A stretch of DNA of 64,000 nucleotides from Pedobacter heparinus DSM 2366 (lineage in GTDB: Bacteria > Bacteroidota > Bacteroidia > Sphingobacteriales > Sphingobacteriaceae), in contig NC_013061.1 in assembly GCF_000023825.1 (NCBI RefSeq), positions 3,658,001 through 3,722,000 of the forward strand, written 5' to 3'. The notes under the pieces are model-generated. The model saw only the letters and a list, made by a program, of their open reading frames with translations. It was not told the DNA's origin and did not search any database. Each line of letters begins with the position of its first letter. The first letter of the stretch is position 1. Below are positions 1-8,338 of this stretch, one piece after another. A program made the translations under genes and the position numbers.

Positions 1-972
1 CAGATGATAAGCTTTGCCGTACAACAAATCTAATCTTTTTATCGTTGTAGCCAGCCCAATACCGGAAGGTTTATCTTCTGAAATTTCTGACTGGGCTGTC
101 ATTGTATTCTCAATCTCAAAATGAAGAAAGTCCACATCGGTCCATAGTTTCAAAAATATATTTATTGGACCATAGACCGCGCTTTTGGCATGTTTAAACG
201 CATTTTCAACAAAAACAATCAACACCATGGGTGCAATGTTGATGGTTGGATCATACGTTCCAATATTGACCTCCAGAACCAATCTACTCCCTATTCTTAT
301 CTTTTCCAGTGCAATAAAATTCTGGATACAATCTACTTCCTCCTTCAATTTAACAAATGGCTCATCCGAACTATATAAGGTGTAACTGAGTAAGTTAGAA
401 AGCTTAAGCAGTAATTCCGGTACCTTCGTATGCTCTTCCCGCGACAAACCATACAGGTTATTTAACGTATTGAATAGGAAATGAGGACTAAGTTTACTGG
501 TCAGTAAATTCAATTCTGTTTCTGCCTGATACTGAAGTATTCTGCTCTCATTAATTTGCTGTCGTGTCAGCATCCTGATGATCGCAATGATCGCACCTGC
601 AAATAGATGAAGAATGACCAATAAGGTCGTAATGACCACGTATCCTGATACATCTGCCCCATCTTTATACCCAAGGAGATAAGCCATCCCAAATATACCT
701 ATCAAAGAAAAAAAGCTTGTTAGGAGACAAAAAAGTAGTACCAAAAACACCCATCTTATTTTCTTCGGAGACTGCTTTCCAAGCCACCTACCCGAATACA
801 AACAAGCCACCATGAGCAGGTACACCAGAATTGCCTTTGGAGCCACCTGTTTATAATCCGGACTTTGTATTGTGATGACAGCTAGTATCAAAAACAAACC
901 TGATAAAAACATCACATGTATCTTTATTCCCCGTTTAAAGATATTTGAGAATGTGTGTTTTCCTATTTCCAT
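1..972 (-). CDS. LytS/YehU-type sensor histidine kinase, partial (3' end outside window)
   Basis: The frame is open from an ATG at 972-970 to the window edge, giving 324 residues without a stop. About four hydrophobic helices (near residues 20-36, 46-60, 74-94 and 112-134) form a membrane domain with no recognisable ligand domain. Then comes the His_kinase (LytS family) signature LSPHFLFNTLNN with phospho-acceptor His164, an N-box VENAFKHA near 256-262, and a glycine box SGIGLATTIKRL near 303. Such kinases normally pair with a LytTR response regulator, which would lie off the left edge. A near-consensus -7 element ends only 4 nt before the ATG, so the message may be leaderless. Family assignment is firm; the signal is unknown. 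Confidence 0.9.
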   Translation of the reverse strand, partial: MEIGKHTFSNIFKRGIKIHVMFLSGLFLILAVITIQSPDYKQVAPKAILVYLLMVACLYSGRWLGKQSPKKIRWVFLVLLFCLLTSFFSLIGIFGMAYLLGYKDGADVSGYVVITTLLVILHLFAGAIIAIIRMLTRQQINESRILQYQAETELNLLTSKLSPHFLFNTLNNLYGLSREEHTKVPELLLKLSNLLSYTLYSSDEPFVKLKEEVDCIQNFIALEKIRIGSRLVLEVNIGTYDPTINIAPMVLIVFVENAFKHAKSAVYGPINIFLKLWTDVDFLHFEIENTMTAQSEISEDKPSGIGLATTIKRLDLLYGKAYHL

Positions 973-1166
973 AGATCAAATATCCAACATTTAAATTAAC
1001 TATTAGATCAACGAAGTTCAATGACCTTTAAAAAGTGATCAAAATAGTTATTCTGTGGACAAACGTTTCGTCCCATTTTTTTTATCGTCTGCATCCCCTT
1101 TGGTCATATCCGTCCCCGTCTTCTCTTGATATAAGCCAATTAATTGATATTCGGATAAAAACAGCA

Positions 1167-3011
1167 ATGAAAACTTTCTTCACCCTATTGATCTGCGTAC
1201 TGAGCTGTATAAGCTCAAGCAGCCAGCCCAGACTCAGGCCCAATTCCATAGCCCAACTAACAGATTCCATTCGGAACATTGTTCGTAAACGGAACATCCC
1301 CGGTCTTATGCTGGGTATCGTTACCAAAGATAGTGTACTGTTCTCAGGTGGTTTTGGCTATGCAGACCTGAAAAACAAGAGGGCTGTAAACAGCAAAACC
1401 TTGTTTCGTATGGGTTCCATTACCAAGTCGTTCGTAGCCATAGCGATACTAAAGTTAGTAGAGCAAGGCAAGCTAAATCTAACCGACCGGCTAAGATATC
1501 TTGCCCCAGAGGTCCCATTTACAAACAACTGGGAAAACACATACCCCGTAAGGTTGGTGAATCTACTCGAACATACCACAGGCTTTGATGATTTCAAATT
1601 CAATAAAATGTATACCCTTGAACGCCGGCAGTATAGCTCTGAAGAAATGATGTTAGAACAAAAGGCATCAATGGTCTGCCGCTGGAGACCTTCAGAGCGC
1701 TATACTTACAGCAATGTAAATTATGCTATCCTTGGCTATATCATTAGCAAGTTCAGTGGGACGGAATACGATCAATACCTAAAAGAAAGCATTCTACTCC
1801 CTCTAGGTATGACTGTATCCAATTTTAACACCTGGAGCAGGATGCCCTTTCTCGACACTAGGGAATATTCAAGTGCTTCAGGTCAGCTCAAAGAAGTGCC
1901 CTCAGTAACGTTATTGCCCGGTGCCGCAGCCTCCTTATGGTCTTCGGCAGATGAAATGAATATATTCCTGCAATCCCTGATCAACCTTGACAGTCGCTTA
2001 CTATCAAAAAAAAACTTTGAACTTATGGAAAGTCCAACCAGTTCTATAGGAGCGACTGCCGGGTTAATGACGGGATATGCGTTGGGAAATGAAGATTTTG
2101 GGACAAACAGGGGGCATGATGGCACCATAGGCACCTGCAAATCCAGCTACAGATACAATAGGAAGTTGGGATATGGTTTCGTACTTTCATCGAATGCCAA
2201 CGGTCTGGGAAGTATCGAAACCCTAATCAACCAGTACCTAATTGACAAATATTCCAACACTAAAAAATCAGAACCATTAACTAGCATCCCCTTAAATAAA
2301 AAAGAGCTTAGACCATACCTAGGTTATTACCAAAAAGAGGATCCTAGGTATAATTTACTGGCTTTTGCAGATCGACTGTTGCTGCTTAAGGTTGAGATCA
2401 AGAACGATACCTTACAATACAATATTTTAGGGCGAACGCACCAACTGATACAAACTGCTCCTTTGGTTTTCCGAGAAAGATGGGGGACACAGGCCGAGAT
2501 CGCTTTTGCCATTAATGCCGAAGGTAAAAAAGTCATGATCGTCAATAAACATTACACCGAAAAAGTACCTCTATCAAAAGCATTCAGCTGGCTTATTATG
2601 ATCATCCTGGCTCTGGTTTTTGGGTTATACGCTGTTTTTTCTGGGATAATTGCTATAGGTTATATCCTCATTAAAAGGCAAAAGCCGAAGTCACTACATT
2701 TTTTCATTCTACCCATGCTCAGCTTGGTTTTATTAAGTTGGGGCATTTATGCATTTATGCATATCTATAACAACAGTTACCTACTTTTTAAGCTTGGTGT
2801 ACCCTCTGCAACATCAATTTCAATTTTTATGGGGTTAACCTTGTTTGGCATCTCTACCTTAATAAATGCCTTGGTACTTATTAAAAAATTAAAAACTATA
2901 ACGAGCCGGTATAAACAAAGTATTCTTATCCTGACTGCCTTATCTTTACTGCTGATAGCTGGCATTTTGCTAGCAAATGGTTGGATAGGGCTTAGATTCT
3001 GGAAGTTATAA
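1167..3011 (+). CDS. Secreted serine hydrolase, class C beta-lactamase/esterase family, with C-terminal membrane segments
   Basis: An in-frame ATG exists at 1035, but the ATG at 1167 begins directly with a signal peptide (MKTFFTLLICVLSCISSSSQ) and is preferred (614 residues). The PBP/beta-lactamase fold is shown by S84-I-T-K87 (SxxK nucleophile and base), Y181-S-N183 (YxN) and a G-H317-D-G319 element in place of KTG. After the roughly 430-residue hydrolase region and a short beta-rich part come about four hydrophobic helices (roughly residues 495-610). Homologues include esterases, D-aminopeptidases and PBP-like proteins, so the substrate cannot be named. It stands alone, divergent from the histidine kinase. 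Confidence 0.85.
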   Translation: MKTFFTLLICVLSCISSSSQPRLRPNSIAQLTDSIRNIVRKRNIPGLMLGIVTKDSVLFSGGFGYADLKNKRAVNSKTLFRMGSITKSFVAIAILKLVEQGKLNLTDRLRYLAPEVPFTNNWENTYPVRLVNLLEHTTGFDDFKFNKMYTLERRQYSSEEMMLEQKASMVCRWRPSERYTYSNVNYAILGYIISKFSGTEYDQYLKESILLPLGMTVSNFNTWSRMPFLDTREYSSASGQLKEVPSVTLLPGAAASLWSSADEMNIFLQSLINLDSRLLSKKNFELMESPTSSIGATAGLMTGYALGNEDFGTNRGHDGTIGTCKSSYRYNRKLGYGFVLSSNANGLGSIETLINQYLIDKYSNTKKSEPLTSIPLNKKELRPYLGYYQKEDPRYNLLAFADRLLLLKVEIKNDTLQYNILGRTHQLIQTAPLVFRERWGTQAEIAFAINAEGKKVMIVNKHYTEKVPLSKAFSWLIMIILALVFGLYAVFSGIIAIGYILIKRQKPKSLHFFILPMLSLVLLSWGIYAFMHIYNNSYLLFKLGVPSATSISIFMGLTLFGISTLINALVLIKKLKTITSRYKQSILILTALSLLLIAGILLANGWIGLRFWKL

Positions 3012-3069
3012 TAAGGTTAATACCTATCTACTTCATAAATTCATGAAAAATTTTGAGAAAATGAAAAAT

Positions 3070-3108
3070 AATTCAGCCTTTAACAATCAATATGTTAAAG
3101 GCTGAATT
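3070..3108 (-). terminator. Intrinsic terminator after tRNA-Leu(GAG)
   Basis: A perfect 16-bp stem (3070-3085 with 3093-3108) and a 7-nt loop are followed on the minus strand by ATTTTTC. It lies 11 nt past the tRNA 3' end. There is no T-tract on the plus side, so it probably serves the tRNA rather than the serine hydrolase gene. Confidence 0.85.
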
Positions 3109-3119
3109 GTATCAAAGTG

Positions 3120-3203
3120 TACCCGAGAGCAGATTCGAACTGCCACGCCGTTGCCAGCGCCAGCCCCTCAAGCTGGTGCGTCTACCAATTTCGCCACCCG
3201 GGT
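3120..3203 (-). tRNA. tRNA-Leu(GAG)
   Basis: The 84-nt minus-strand sequence folds as a class II tRNA. The acceptor is ACCCGGG with CTCGGGT and discriminator A; there is a TGGTAGAC D-loop. The anticodon stem CCAGC/GCTGG encloses TTGAGGG, giving anticodon GAG. There is a long variable arm, and the T-arm contains TTCGAAT. CCA is not encoded. Confidence 0.95.
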
Positions 3204-3213
3204 ATTGGTTCTG

Positions 3214-3245
3214 CAAATATATACTTATTCAGATAATATAGTCAA
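3214..3245 (-). promoter_or_regulatory. Candidate promoter of tRNA-Leu(GAG)
   Basis: A Bacteroidota -7 element TATATTTG lies at 3221-3214 on the minus strand, 10 nt before the tRNA. A TTG at 3245-3243 is a possible -33 element, but its 21-nt spacer is longer than the usual 19. It overlaps the 3' end of the upstream metallo-hydrolase gene. Confidence 0.5.
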
Positions 3246-3989
3246 ACCATCGTAAGCTAATTTTATATTAGCGGGTAAATCTTTTTCCACATGCTCATGA
3301 AGCCCTAAATTATGACTGATATGTGTAAAATAAGTAGTTTCAGCGTCTATCTTTTTTGCAAATGCAATAGCCTCGTCTAAGGTAAAATGAGAAATATGTG
3401 GTTCTTTCTGTAATGCGTTTACCACCAGGACACGCGTTCCTTTGATCTTTTCAACGGTAGCATCTGGTATGGTCTTGGCGTCGGTAATATAAGTGAAACC
3501 GCCTATCCTGAAGCCCAGGATAGGTAGCTTATAATGCATAATATCCAGAGTTATGATCTCATTTTCACCCACTTGAAAAGCTTCATCACCAATTGTATGC
3601 AAATCTATTTGCGGCAAGCCCGGGTAGTGGATTTCGGAAAATATATAAGAAAACTCTCTCCTCAACGCATGTTGCACCCTTTCAGTTGCGTAAATATCAA
3701 TGTTCTTTTTTAGCAGATAATTGAATGGCCGGATATCATCTAAGCCAGCAATATGGTCTTTATGCTCATGGGTAAACAAAATGGCGTCCAGGTCTTTTAC
3801 CCCTGCACGTAGCATCTGGTACCTGAAATCAGGTCCGCTATCAATTACAATAGTTTTATCTGCAGTCTCCAACAGTACAGATACCCTTAAGCGCTTATCC
3901 TTATGGTCTGCCGACTGACAAACTGCGCAGCTGCAGGTGATTACAGGAATGCCCTGAGATGTGCCCGTACCTAAAAATGTAATCTTCAA
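3225..3989 (-). CDS. PhnP-like MBL-fold metallo-hydrolase
   Basis: This 254-residue cytoplasmic protein of the metallo-beta-lactamase superfamily carries the metal motif H74-E-H76-K-D78-H79, preceded by GTGTSQGIP and a Cys cluster CSCAVC near residues 19-24, as in PhnP where Cys/His residues bind a structural zinc. PhnP is a cyclic phosphodiesterase, but many Bacteroidota carry this protein without phosphonate genes, as here, so the substrate is open. It follows lolA by 39 bp on the same strand and probably ends the ftsK-lolA transcript. The start is the only good ATG before the MKITFLGTGTSQG strand. Confidence 0.85.
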   Translation of the reverse strand: MKITFLGTGTSQGIPVITCSCAVCQSADHKDKRLRVSVLLETADKTIVIDSGPDFRYQMLRAGVKDLDAILFTHEHKDHIAGLDDIRPFNYLLKKNIDIYATERVQHALRREFSYIFSEIHYPGLPQIDLHTIGDEAFQVGENEIITLDIMHYKLPILGFRIGGFTYITDAKTIPDATVEKIKGTRVLVVNALQKEPHISHFTLDEAIAFAKKIDAETTYFTHISHNLGLHEHVEKDLPANIKLAYDGLTILSE

Positions 3990-4028
3990 AATATATTTGT
4001 TGCAAGCATATAGATCAAAAATAACAAA

Positions 4029-4691
4029 TTACCTCAAATCCACTACTTCAACGCCAGGATATTTCTTGCTGTCGAAAGTAAAAGTAGACTCAGGTACCTT
4101 TACATTAGGCACAAAAGTTCTTACGTTATAGGTATACCTGTTGCCATTTTTTTCCAGAATAAGAGCAGAAGCTATTTGCTTGGCTACCTTATCTATACTT
4201 AAACGGATCTTAAAATAGGGTTTATTGATATCTGTAGGTGTCAGGTCAATCATCTGATAAATCTTAGTACCTACCTTTTTATCTCCTGTATATATATACT
4301 TGAAGCCGCTCTCATAAATGGTGAAGATCTTTGCAGGGTTCAGGGCGTTGTTGCTGTTATCTGCATCCGTAACCTGAACTTCCTTTTCTTCTTTTAAATA
4401 AGTCCATAAAGTTTTACCATCACTGATCATTTCCTGCCCGCCAGTGCTTACCTTATATTTACTGGCGTTTGCTTTTACATACAAAGTACCTTGTTGGGTT
4501 TCTTTGGCATTGGCCTGCTGGCTCTCGATGATCAGCGTAAAATCAGTTTTGACAATATCATAAGAACGGTATTTTTTACTTACTGCATTCAGTATAGTCC
4601 GGGCCTGTGCATCAGTTTGTGCATGAGCAGCATAAGCTGTCCCCAATGTAAACAGCAGTAATGTAAATTTCTTGATCATTTTCATCGGCAT
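4029..4691 (-). CDS. lolA: LolA-like periplasmic outer-membrane lipoprotein carrier
   Basis: The 220-residue protein begins with a signal peptide ending near AAHAQ. The mature part resembles the LolA/LolB half-barrel family of Bacteroidota (ARTILNAVSKKYRSYDIVKTDFTL, TQQGTLYVKA and a conserved SDGKTLWTYL strand). LolA takes lipoproteins from the inner-membrane LolCDE complex and carries them across the periplasm. Methionines at positions 1, 3 and 5 are all possible starts; the first is used here. It follows ftsK by 28 bp; the ftsK-lolA pairing is common in many bacteria, which supports the call. Confidence 0.85.
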   Translation of the reverse strand: MPMKMIKKFTLLLFTLGTAYAAHAQTDAQARTILNAVSKKYRSYDIVKTDFTLIIESQQANAKETQQGTLYVKANASKYKVSTGGQEMISDGKTLWTYLKEEKEVQVTDADNSNNALNPAKIFTIYESGFKYIYTGDKKVGTKIYQMIDLTPTDINKPYFKIRLSIDKVAKQIASALILEKNGNRYTYNVRTFVPNVKVPESTFTFDSKKYPGVEVVDLR

Positions 4692-4719
4692 ATATATCTA
4701 TATCATAAGATTACGAACG

Positions 4720-7266
4720 CTATTGCCCGTTATTCAGATCGTTCAAGAACTGTTCCAAAGCATAATCATCAGGAATCAGCACCTCTCTGGCCTTACTGCC
4801 TTCAAACGGTCCCACCACACCAGCAGCTTCCAGCTGATCGATGATACGGCCCGCCCTGTTATACCCCAGCTTCAGTTTTCTTTGAATCAGGGATGTTGAA
4901 CCCTGCTGGTGCATAACAATCAGTCTTGCCGCATCCTCAAACATAGAATCACGGTCACTCAGGTCAAAATCAGCTTTAGCATTCTCTGCCGCCTCATCAA
5001 TATATTCAGGCAGCTGATAAGCTTCAGGGTAGCCTCGCTGTGCACCGATAAACTCCGAAATCCGGTCTACCTCCGGTGTATCCACAAAAGCACACTGTAA
5101 CCTGATCAGGTCATTTCCGGTAGACAAAAGCATATCACCACGACCAATCAGCTGGTCGGCACCACCACTATCCAGAATGGTACGGGAGTCGATTTTAGAC
5201 AATACCCTGAAGGCCAGCCTGGCCGGGAAATTGGCCTTAATGGTACCGGTAATGATATTTACTGAAGGACGCTGGGTAGCAAGCACCAGATGGATTCCCA
5301 CCGCACGGGCAAGCTGTGCCAAACGCGCAATTGGTGTTTCTACTTCTTTACCCGCCGTCATCATCAAATCGGCAAACTCATCCACTATCAGTACAATATA
5401 AGGTAAAAAGCGGTGCGAATTGTTCGGGTTTAGCTTGCGCTTAATAAATTTATCGTTATATTCTTTTAAATTCCTTACCTGCGCATCTTTTAACAGATCG
5501 TAACGCTGGTCCATTTCTATGCACAACGAGTTTAAGGTATTGATTACTTTTTTGGTATCGGTAATGATCGCATCAGCTTCCCCGGGCAATTTAGCAAGGA
5601 AATGACGCTCTATTTTATTGAATAAGGTAAGCTCTACCTTTTTTGGGTCTACCAAAACAAATTTAAGCTGCGAAGGGTGCTTTTTATACAAAAGGGAAAC
5701 CAGGATAGAGTTGATACCTACAGATTTACCCTGACCAGTAGCTCCGGCAACTAGAAGGTGGGGCATTTTAGATAAATCACCGATATATACCTCGTTCGAT
5801 ATGGTTTTACCCATAGCAATAGGCAAATCCATGGTCGTTTGCTGGAACTTCTCTGTAGCCAGGATACTTCTCATAGAAACCATTTCAGGATGCATATTGG
5901 GCACCTCGATGCCAATGGTTCCCTTACCCGGCATCGGCGCAATGATCCTGATACCGAGGGCAGCCAGACTCAAAGCAATGTCATCTTCCAGGTTTTTGAT
6001 CTTTGATATCCGCACTCCGGGAGCAGGAATAATCTCGTACAAAGTAACAGTTGGCCCAATCGTTGCCTTGATCTTGTCTATTTCAATATTATAGTGGTTC
6101 AGCGTTTCAACAATTTTGTTCTTGTTGGCTTCCAGTTCTTCAGCATTTACAGATATTTTATTAGAGCCGTAGTTCTCCAGCAGGTCCAGGTGCGGATATT
6201 TATAACTCGACAGATCAAGTGTAGGATCATAATTACCAAATTGTTCTACCAATTCTTCTGATTTTTTATCTTCTTCTGTCTTTTCAATAGTCAGCTCCGG
6301 TTCCGGCTTGGGAACAGTAGTTTCCAGTGCTGGCGAGAGCACTACCGGTAGGGGTGTCATTACATTTACTGCGGGGGTAAGCACAGGAATATCTTCTTCC
6401 TCAATTTCATTCTCTTCAAACCGGGATGGTGTAATTACGATATTCTGTTCTTGTTTACGCTGTTTCCCAAGCTTATCATTTAAGGTAAATTCAACAGGTT
6501 CCGATCGCAACTCACTTTCCATCTCAATATTTTCAGGTACATCAGGTACAGCTGCTACCTCTTTCTTTTTCCTTTCGGGAATTTTAAAATCTATGTTATA
6601 AGCAATGATCAGTACGGTTAAACCCAGAAAGGCAATCAGCCCACCTACCCCGGCAATACCTATTTGCGCCACCAGTAGTTTATTCGTCCAGTACCCAAAT
6701 TCACCTTCTATGTAATGAGGCGTTTTAGAGAAAAATGCATGCGCAAAACCCAGTGTTAATGAAGTGAACAGTAAAAAGAAAAGACTGTAGCCCAATGTTT
6801 TTTCGATGGCAAATATTTTAACCTTAAACAGTAGGCGGTAACCAATTACAAAAAATACAAAAACAAACAGGAATGAAGCCAGGCCGAACCATTCGTAAAT
6901 GAACTGGTGCGACAATAATGCACCTACCTTACCCAGCCAGTTTTGTACAACAGGAGGAATATTTACCTGCTGAAGTTCTTCATAAGTTTTAAACAGATTT
7001 TTCCAGCCTCCATTGGCATCTATAACATAACTGTAATCTTCCTGCCAGGTAAATAAATAGGACGTAAAGGCAATCAGAAAGTATAAGGACAGGACGATAA
7101 ACAACAGCCCTATAATCTTAAATAACCTCCCATCCTGAAAATTAAGCCGGGGCAGGATTTCTGTTCTTTCCTTAAAGGGCCTCGTAGCAGATGATCTTGA
7201 GTTTTGCTTATCCCCTGATTCATTTTTAAATGAATTGGACTTAAATTGGTTTCCCCTTACCGACAT
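4720..7266 (-). CDS. ftsK: FtsK/SpoIIIE-type DNA translocase
   Basis: At 848 residues this is a full-length FtsK. Four membrane helices lie near 47-72, 125-147, 158-180 and 196-224. An acidic, Pro-rich linker (about 230-345) follows, then the alpha/beta translocase with Walker A GATGQGKS at 508-515 and Walker B IVLIVDEFADLM. A C-terminal gamma winged helix (from about 785, SLIQRKLKLGYNRAGRIIDQ) reads orienting sequences in known homologues. It is a hexameric pump that clears chromosome termini at the division septum. It is first in an ftsK-lolA-hydrolase transcript; a near-perfect promoter lies upstream at 7293-7322. Confidence 0.97.
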   Translation of the reverse strand: MSVRGNQFKSNSFKNESGDKQNSRSSATRPFKERTEILPRLNFQDGRLFKIIGLLFIVLSLYFLIAFTSYLFTWQEDYSYVIDANGGWKNLFKTYEELQQVNIPPVVQNWLGKVGALLSHQFIYEWFGLASFLFVFVFFVIGYRLLFKVKIFAIEKTLGYSLFFLLFTSLTLGFAHAFFSKTPHYIEGEFGYWTNKLLVAQIGIAGVGGLIAFLGLTVLIIAYNIDFKIPERKKKEVAAVPDVPENIEMESELRSEPVEFTLNDKLGKQRKQEQNIVITPSRFEENEIEEEDIPVLTPAVNVMTPLPVVLSPALETTVPKPEPELTIEKTEEDKKSEELVEQFGNYDPTLDLSSYKYPHLDLLENYGSNKISVNAEELEANKNKIVETLNHYNIEIDKIKATIGPTVTLYEIIPAPGVRISKIKNLEDDIALSLAALGIRIIAPMPGKGTIGIEVPNMHPEMVSMRSILATEKFQQTTMDLPIAMGKTISNEVYIGDLSKMPHLLVAGATGQGKSVGINSILVSLLYKKHPSQLKFVLVDPKKVELTLFNKIERHFLAKLPGEADAIITDTKKVINTLNSLCIEMDQRYDLLKDAQVRNLKEYNDKFIKRKLNPNNSHRFLPYIVLIVDEFADLMMTAGKEVETPIARLAQLARAVGIHLVLATQRPSVNIITGTIKANFPARLAFRVLSKIDSRTILDSGGADQLIGRGDMLLSTGNDLIRLQCAFVDTPEVDRISEFIGAQRGYPEAYQLPEYIDEAAENAKADFDLSDRDSMFEDAARLIVMHQQGSTSLIQRKLKLGYNRAGRIIDQLEAAGVVGPFEGSKAREVLIPDDYALEQFLNDLNNGQ

Positions 7267-7292
7267 CTTTCGTTACTAATATTAATAATTAA

Positions 7293-7322
7293 CAAACTTA
7301 GATAAATTTGTTTTATATACAA
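7293..7322 (-). promoter_or_regulatory. Promoter of ftsK
   Basis: On the minus strand, TTG (7322-7320), 19 nt, then TAAGTTTG (7300-7293) matches the Bacteroidota consensus TTG-N19-TAnnTTTG exactly. Predicted initiation is near 7288, about 20 nt before the ftsK ATG. Confidence 0.75.
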
Positions 7323-7470
7323 TTTGCATACCGCATATAAAACAAATTAATCGATCTAAGTTATCATAAATTCAGTCCTGAAAAAACTTTTATAACGATT
7401 AACTTTCATTGCACTCATTTGCCATTATTAAATAATTTACCCAATTTTAACCGAAATTTAACAATAAAAA

Positions 7471-8115
7471 ATGGCTGATCTTGAGACATTAATCGAAACA
7501 GGCAACAAACCGGGGATCTTTGATCTGTTAACCCAAAACCCGGCCCTGGCCAGCAAAGATACCAGTCATGGCATCTCCCCTATTTTACTGGCCTGTTATT
7601 ATAAAAAGCCGGAAATAGCTGCGCTGATAGCTAACTTCTCTACAAACATTAACATTTTTGAAGCCAGTGCACTGGGAAAAACACAGGAGGCCAGCTTGTT
7701 GACAGAAAAAGATCCCGACCTGGTAAACTCTTTTTCTAAGGATGGCTTTACGGCATTGGGTCTGGCTGCTTATTTTGGCAATGAAGAAATAGCCAGACTT
7801 TTAATAGCTAAAGGTGCCGATGTCAATATACCTGCAAACAATGGCTATAATGTTTTCCCCATCCATTCGGCTGTTGCTGCAAAAAATCAGAACCTTACAA
7901 AAATGCTGATCAATGCCGGTGCCCATGTAAATGTAACACAGCAGGCCGGTTTTACACCATTACATGCTGCTGCACAACTAGGTCATGTTGAACTCATTAT
8001 AATATTACTGGAACATGGGGCAGAGGTAGACATACGCATGGAAGGTGGTAAACTGCCTGCAGATTTGGCCCGGGAAAAAGGTTTTGTGGAAATAGCTGAG
8101 ATCCTCAGTATTTAA
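7471..8115 (+). CDS. Ankyrin-repeat protein
   Basis: This 214-residue protein has no signal peptide and is built of ankyrin repeats of about 33 residues. The clearest run over residues 90-210, with the motifs DGFTALGLAAYFGNEEIARLL, NGYNVFPIHSAVAAKNQNLTK and AGFTPLHAAAQLGHVELI. The first 70 residues are more degenerate repeats. Ankyrin repeats bind proteins; the partner is not visible. It is divergent from ftsK across a 204-bp gap and its stop codon abuts that of the convergent PspC gene with no base between. No enzymatic domain is present. Confidence 0.85.
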   Translation: MADLETLIETGNKPGIFDLLTQNPALASKDTSHGISPILLACYYKKPEIAALIANFSTNINIFEASALGKTQEASLLTEKDPDLVNSFSKDGFTALGLAAYFGNEEIARLLIAKGADVNIPANNGYNVFPIHSAVAAKNQNLTKMLINAGAHVNVTQQAGFTPLHAAAQLGHVELIIILLEHGAEVDIRMEGGKLPADLAREKGFVEIAEILSI

Positions 8116-8337
8116 TTAAACATCCCAGATCCGCATCCTTATCTTCTTAATATAATGACGCACATCCAGCACCAATGCTGCAAGCACATAAAATACAATG
8201 GGGAAGCCTACAGCCAAAAATGATGAATAAATAAAAAAAAGTCTTATTTTACTGATGGATATATTTAGTCGCTCTGCAAGATAAGTACATACACCAAAAC
8301 TCTGTTTTTCAAAAAAGGTAATGATCCGCTGGAACAT
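8116..8337 (-). CDS. Small PspC-domain membrane protein
   Basis: The 73-residue protein contains a PspC domain: amphipathic start MFQRIITFFEKQSFGV, CTYLAERLNISISKIRLFFI, then a strongly hydrophobic helix (about residues 34-58). PspC proteins sit in the inner membrane; in enterobacteria PspC takes part in the phage-shock membrane-stress response, but short Bacteroidota forms usually lack the rest of that system, as here. The ATG is one base beyond the stop of the upstream DUF2851 gene, so the two are very likely cotranscribed. Confidence 0.8.
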   Translation of the reverse strand: MFQRIITFFEKQSFGVCTYLAERLNISISKIRLFFIYSSFLAVGFPIVFYVLAALVLDVRHYIKKIRMRIWDV

Positions 8338-8338
8338 G

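Noticed and set aside
1035..1166. Upstream ATG of the serine hydrolase (44 extra residues)
   Set aside because: The extra residues lack a family match and would bury the clear signal peptide that starts at 1167.
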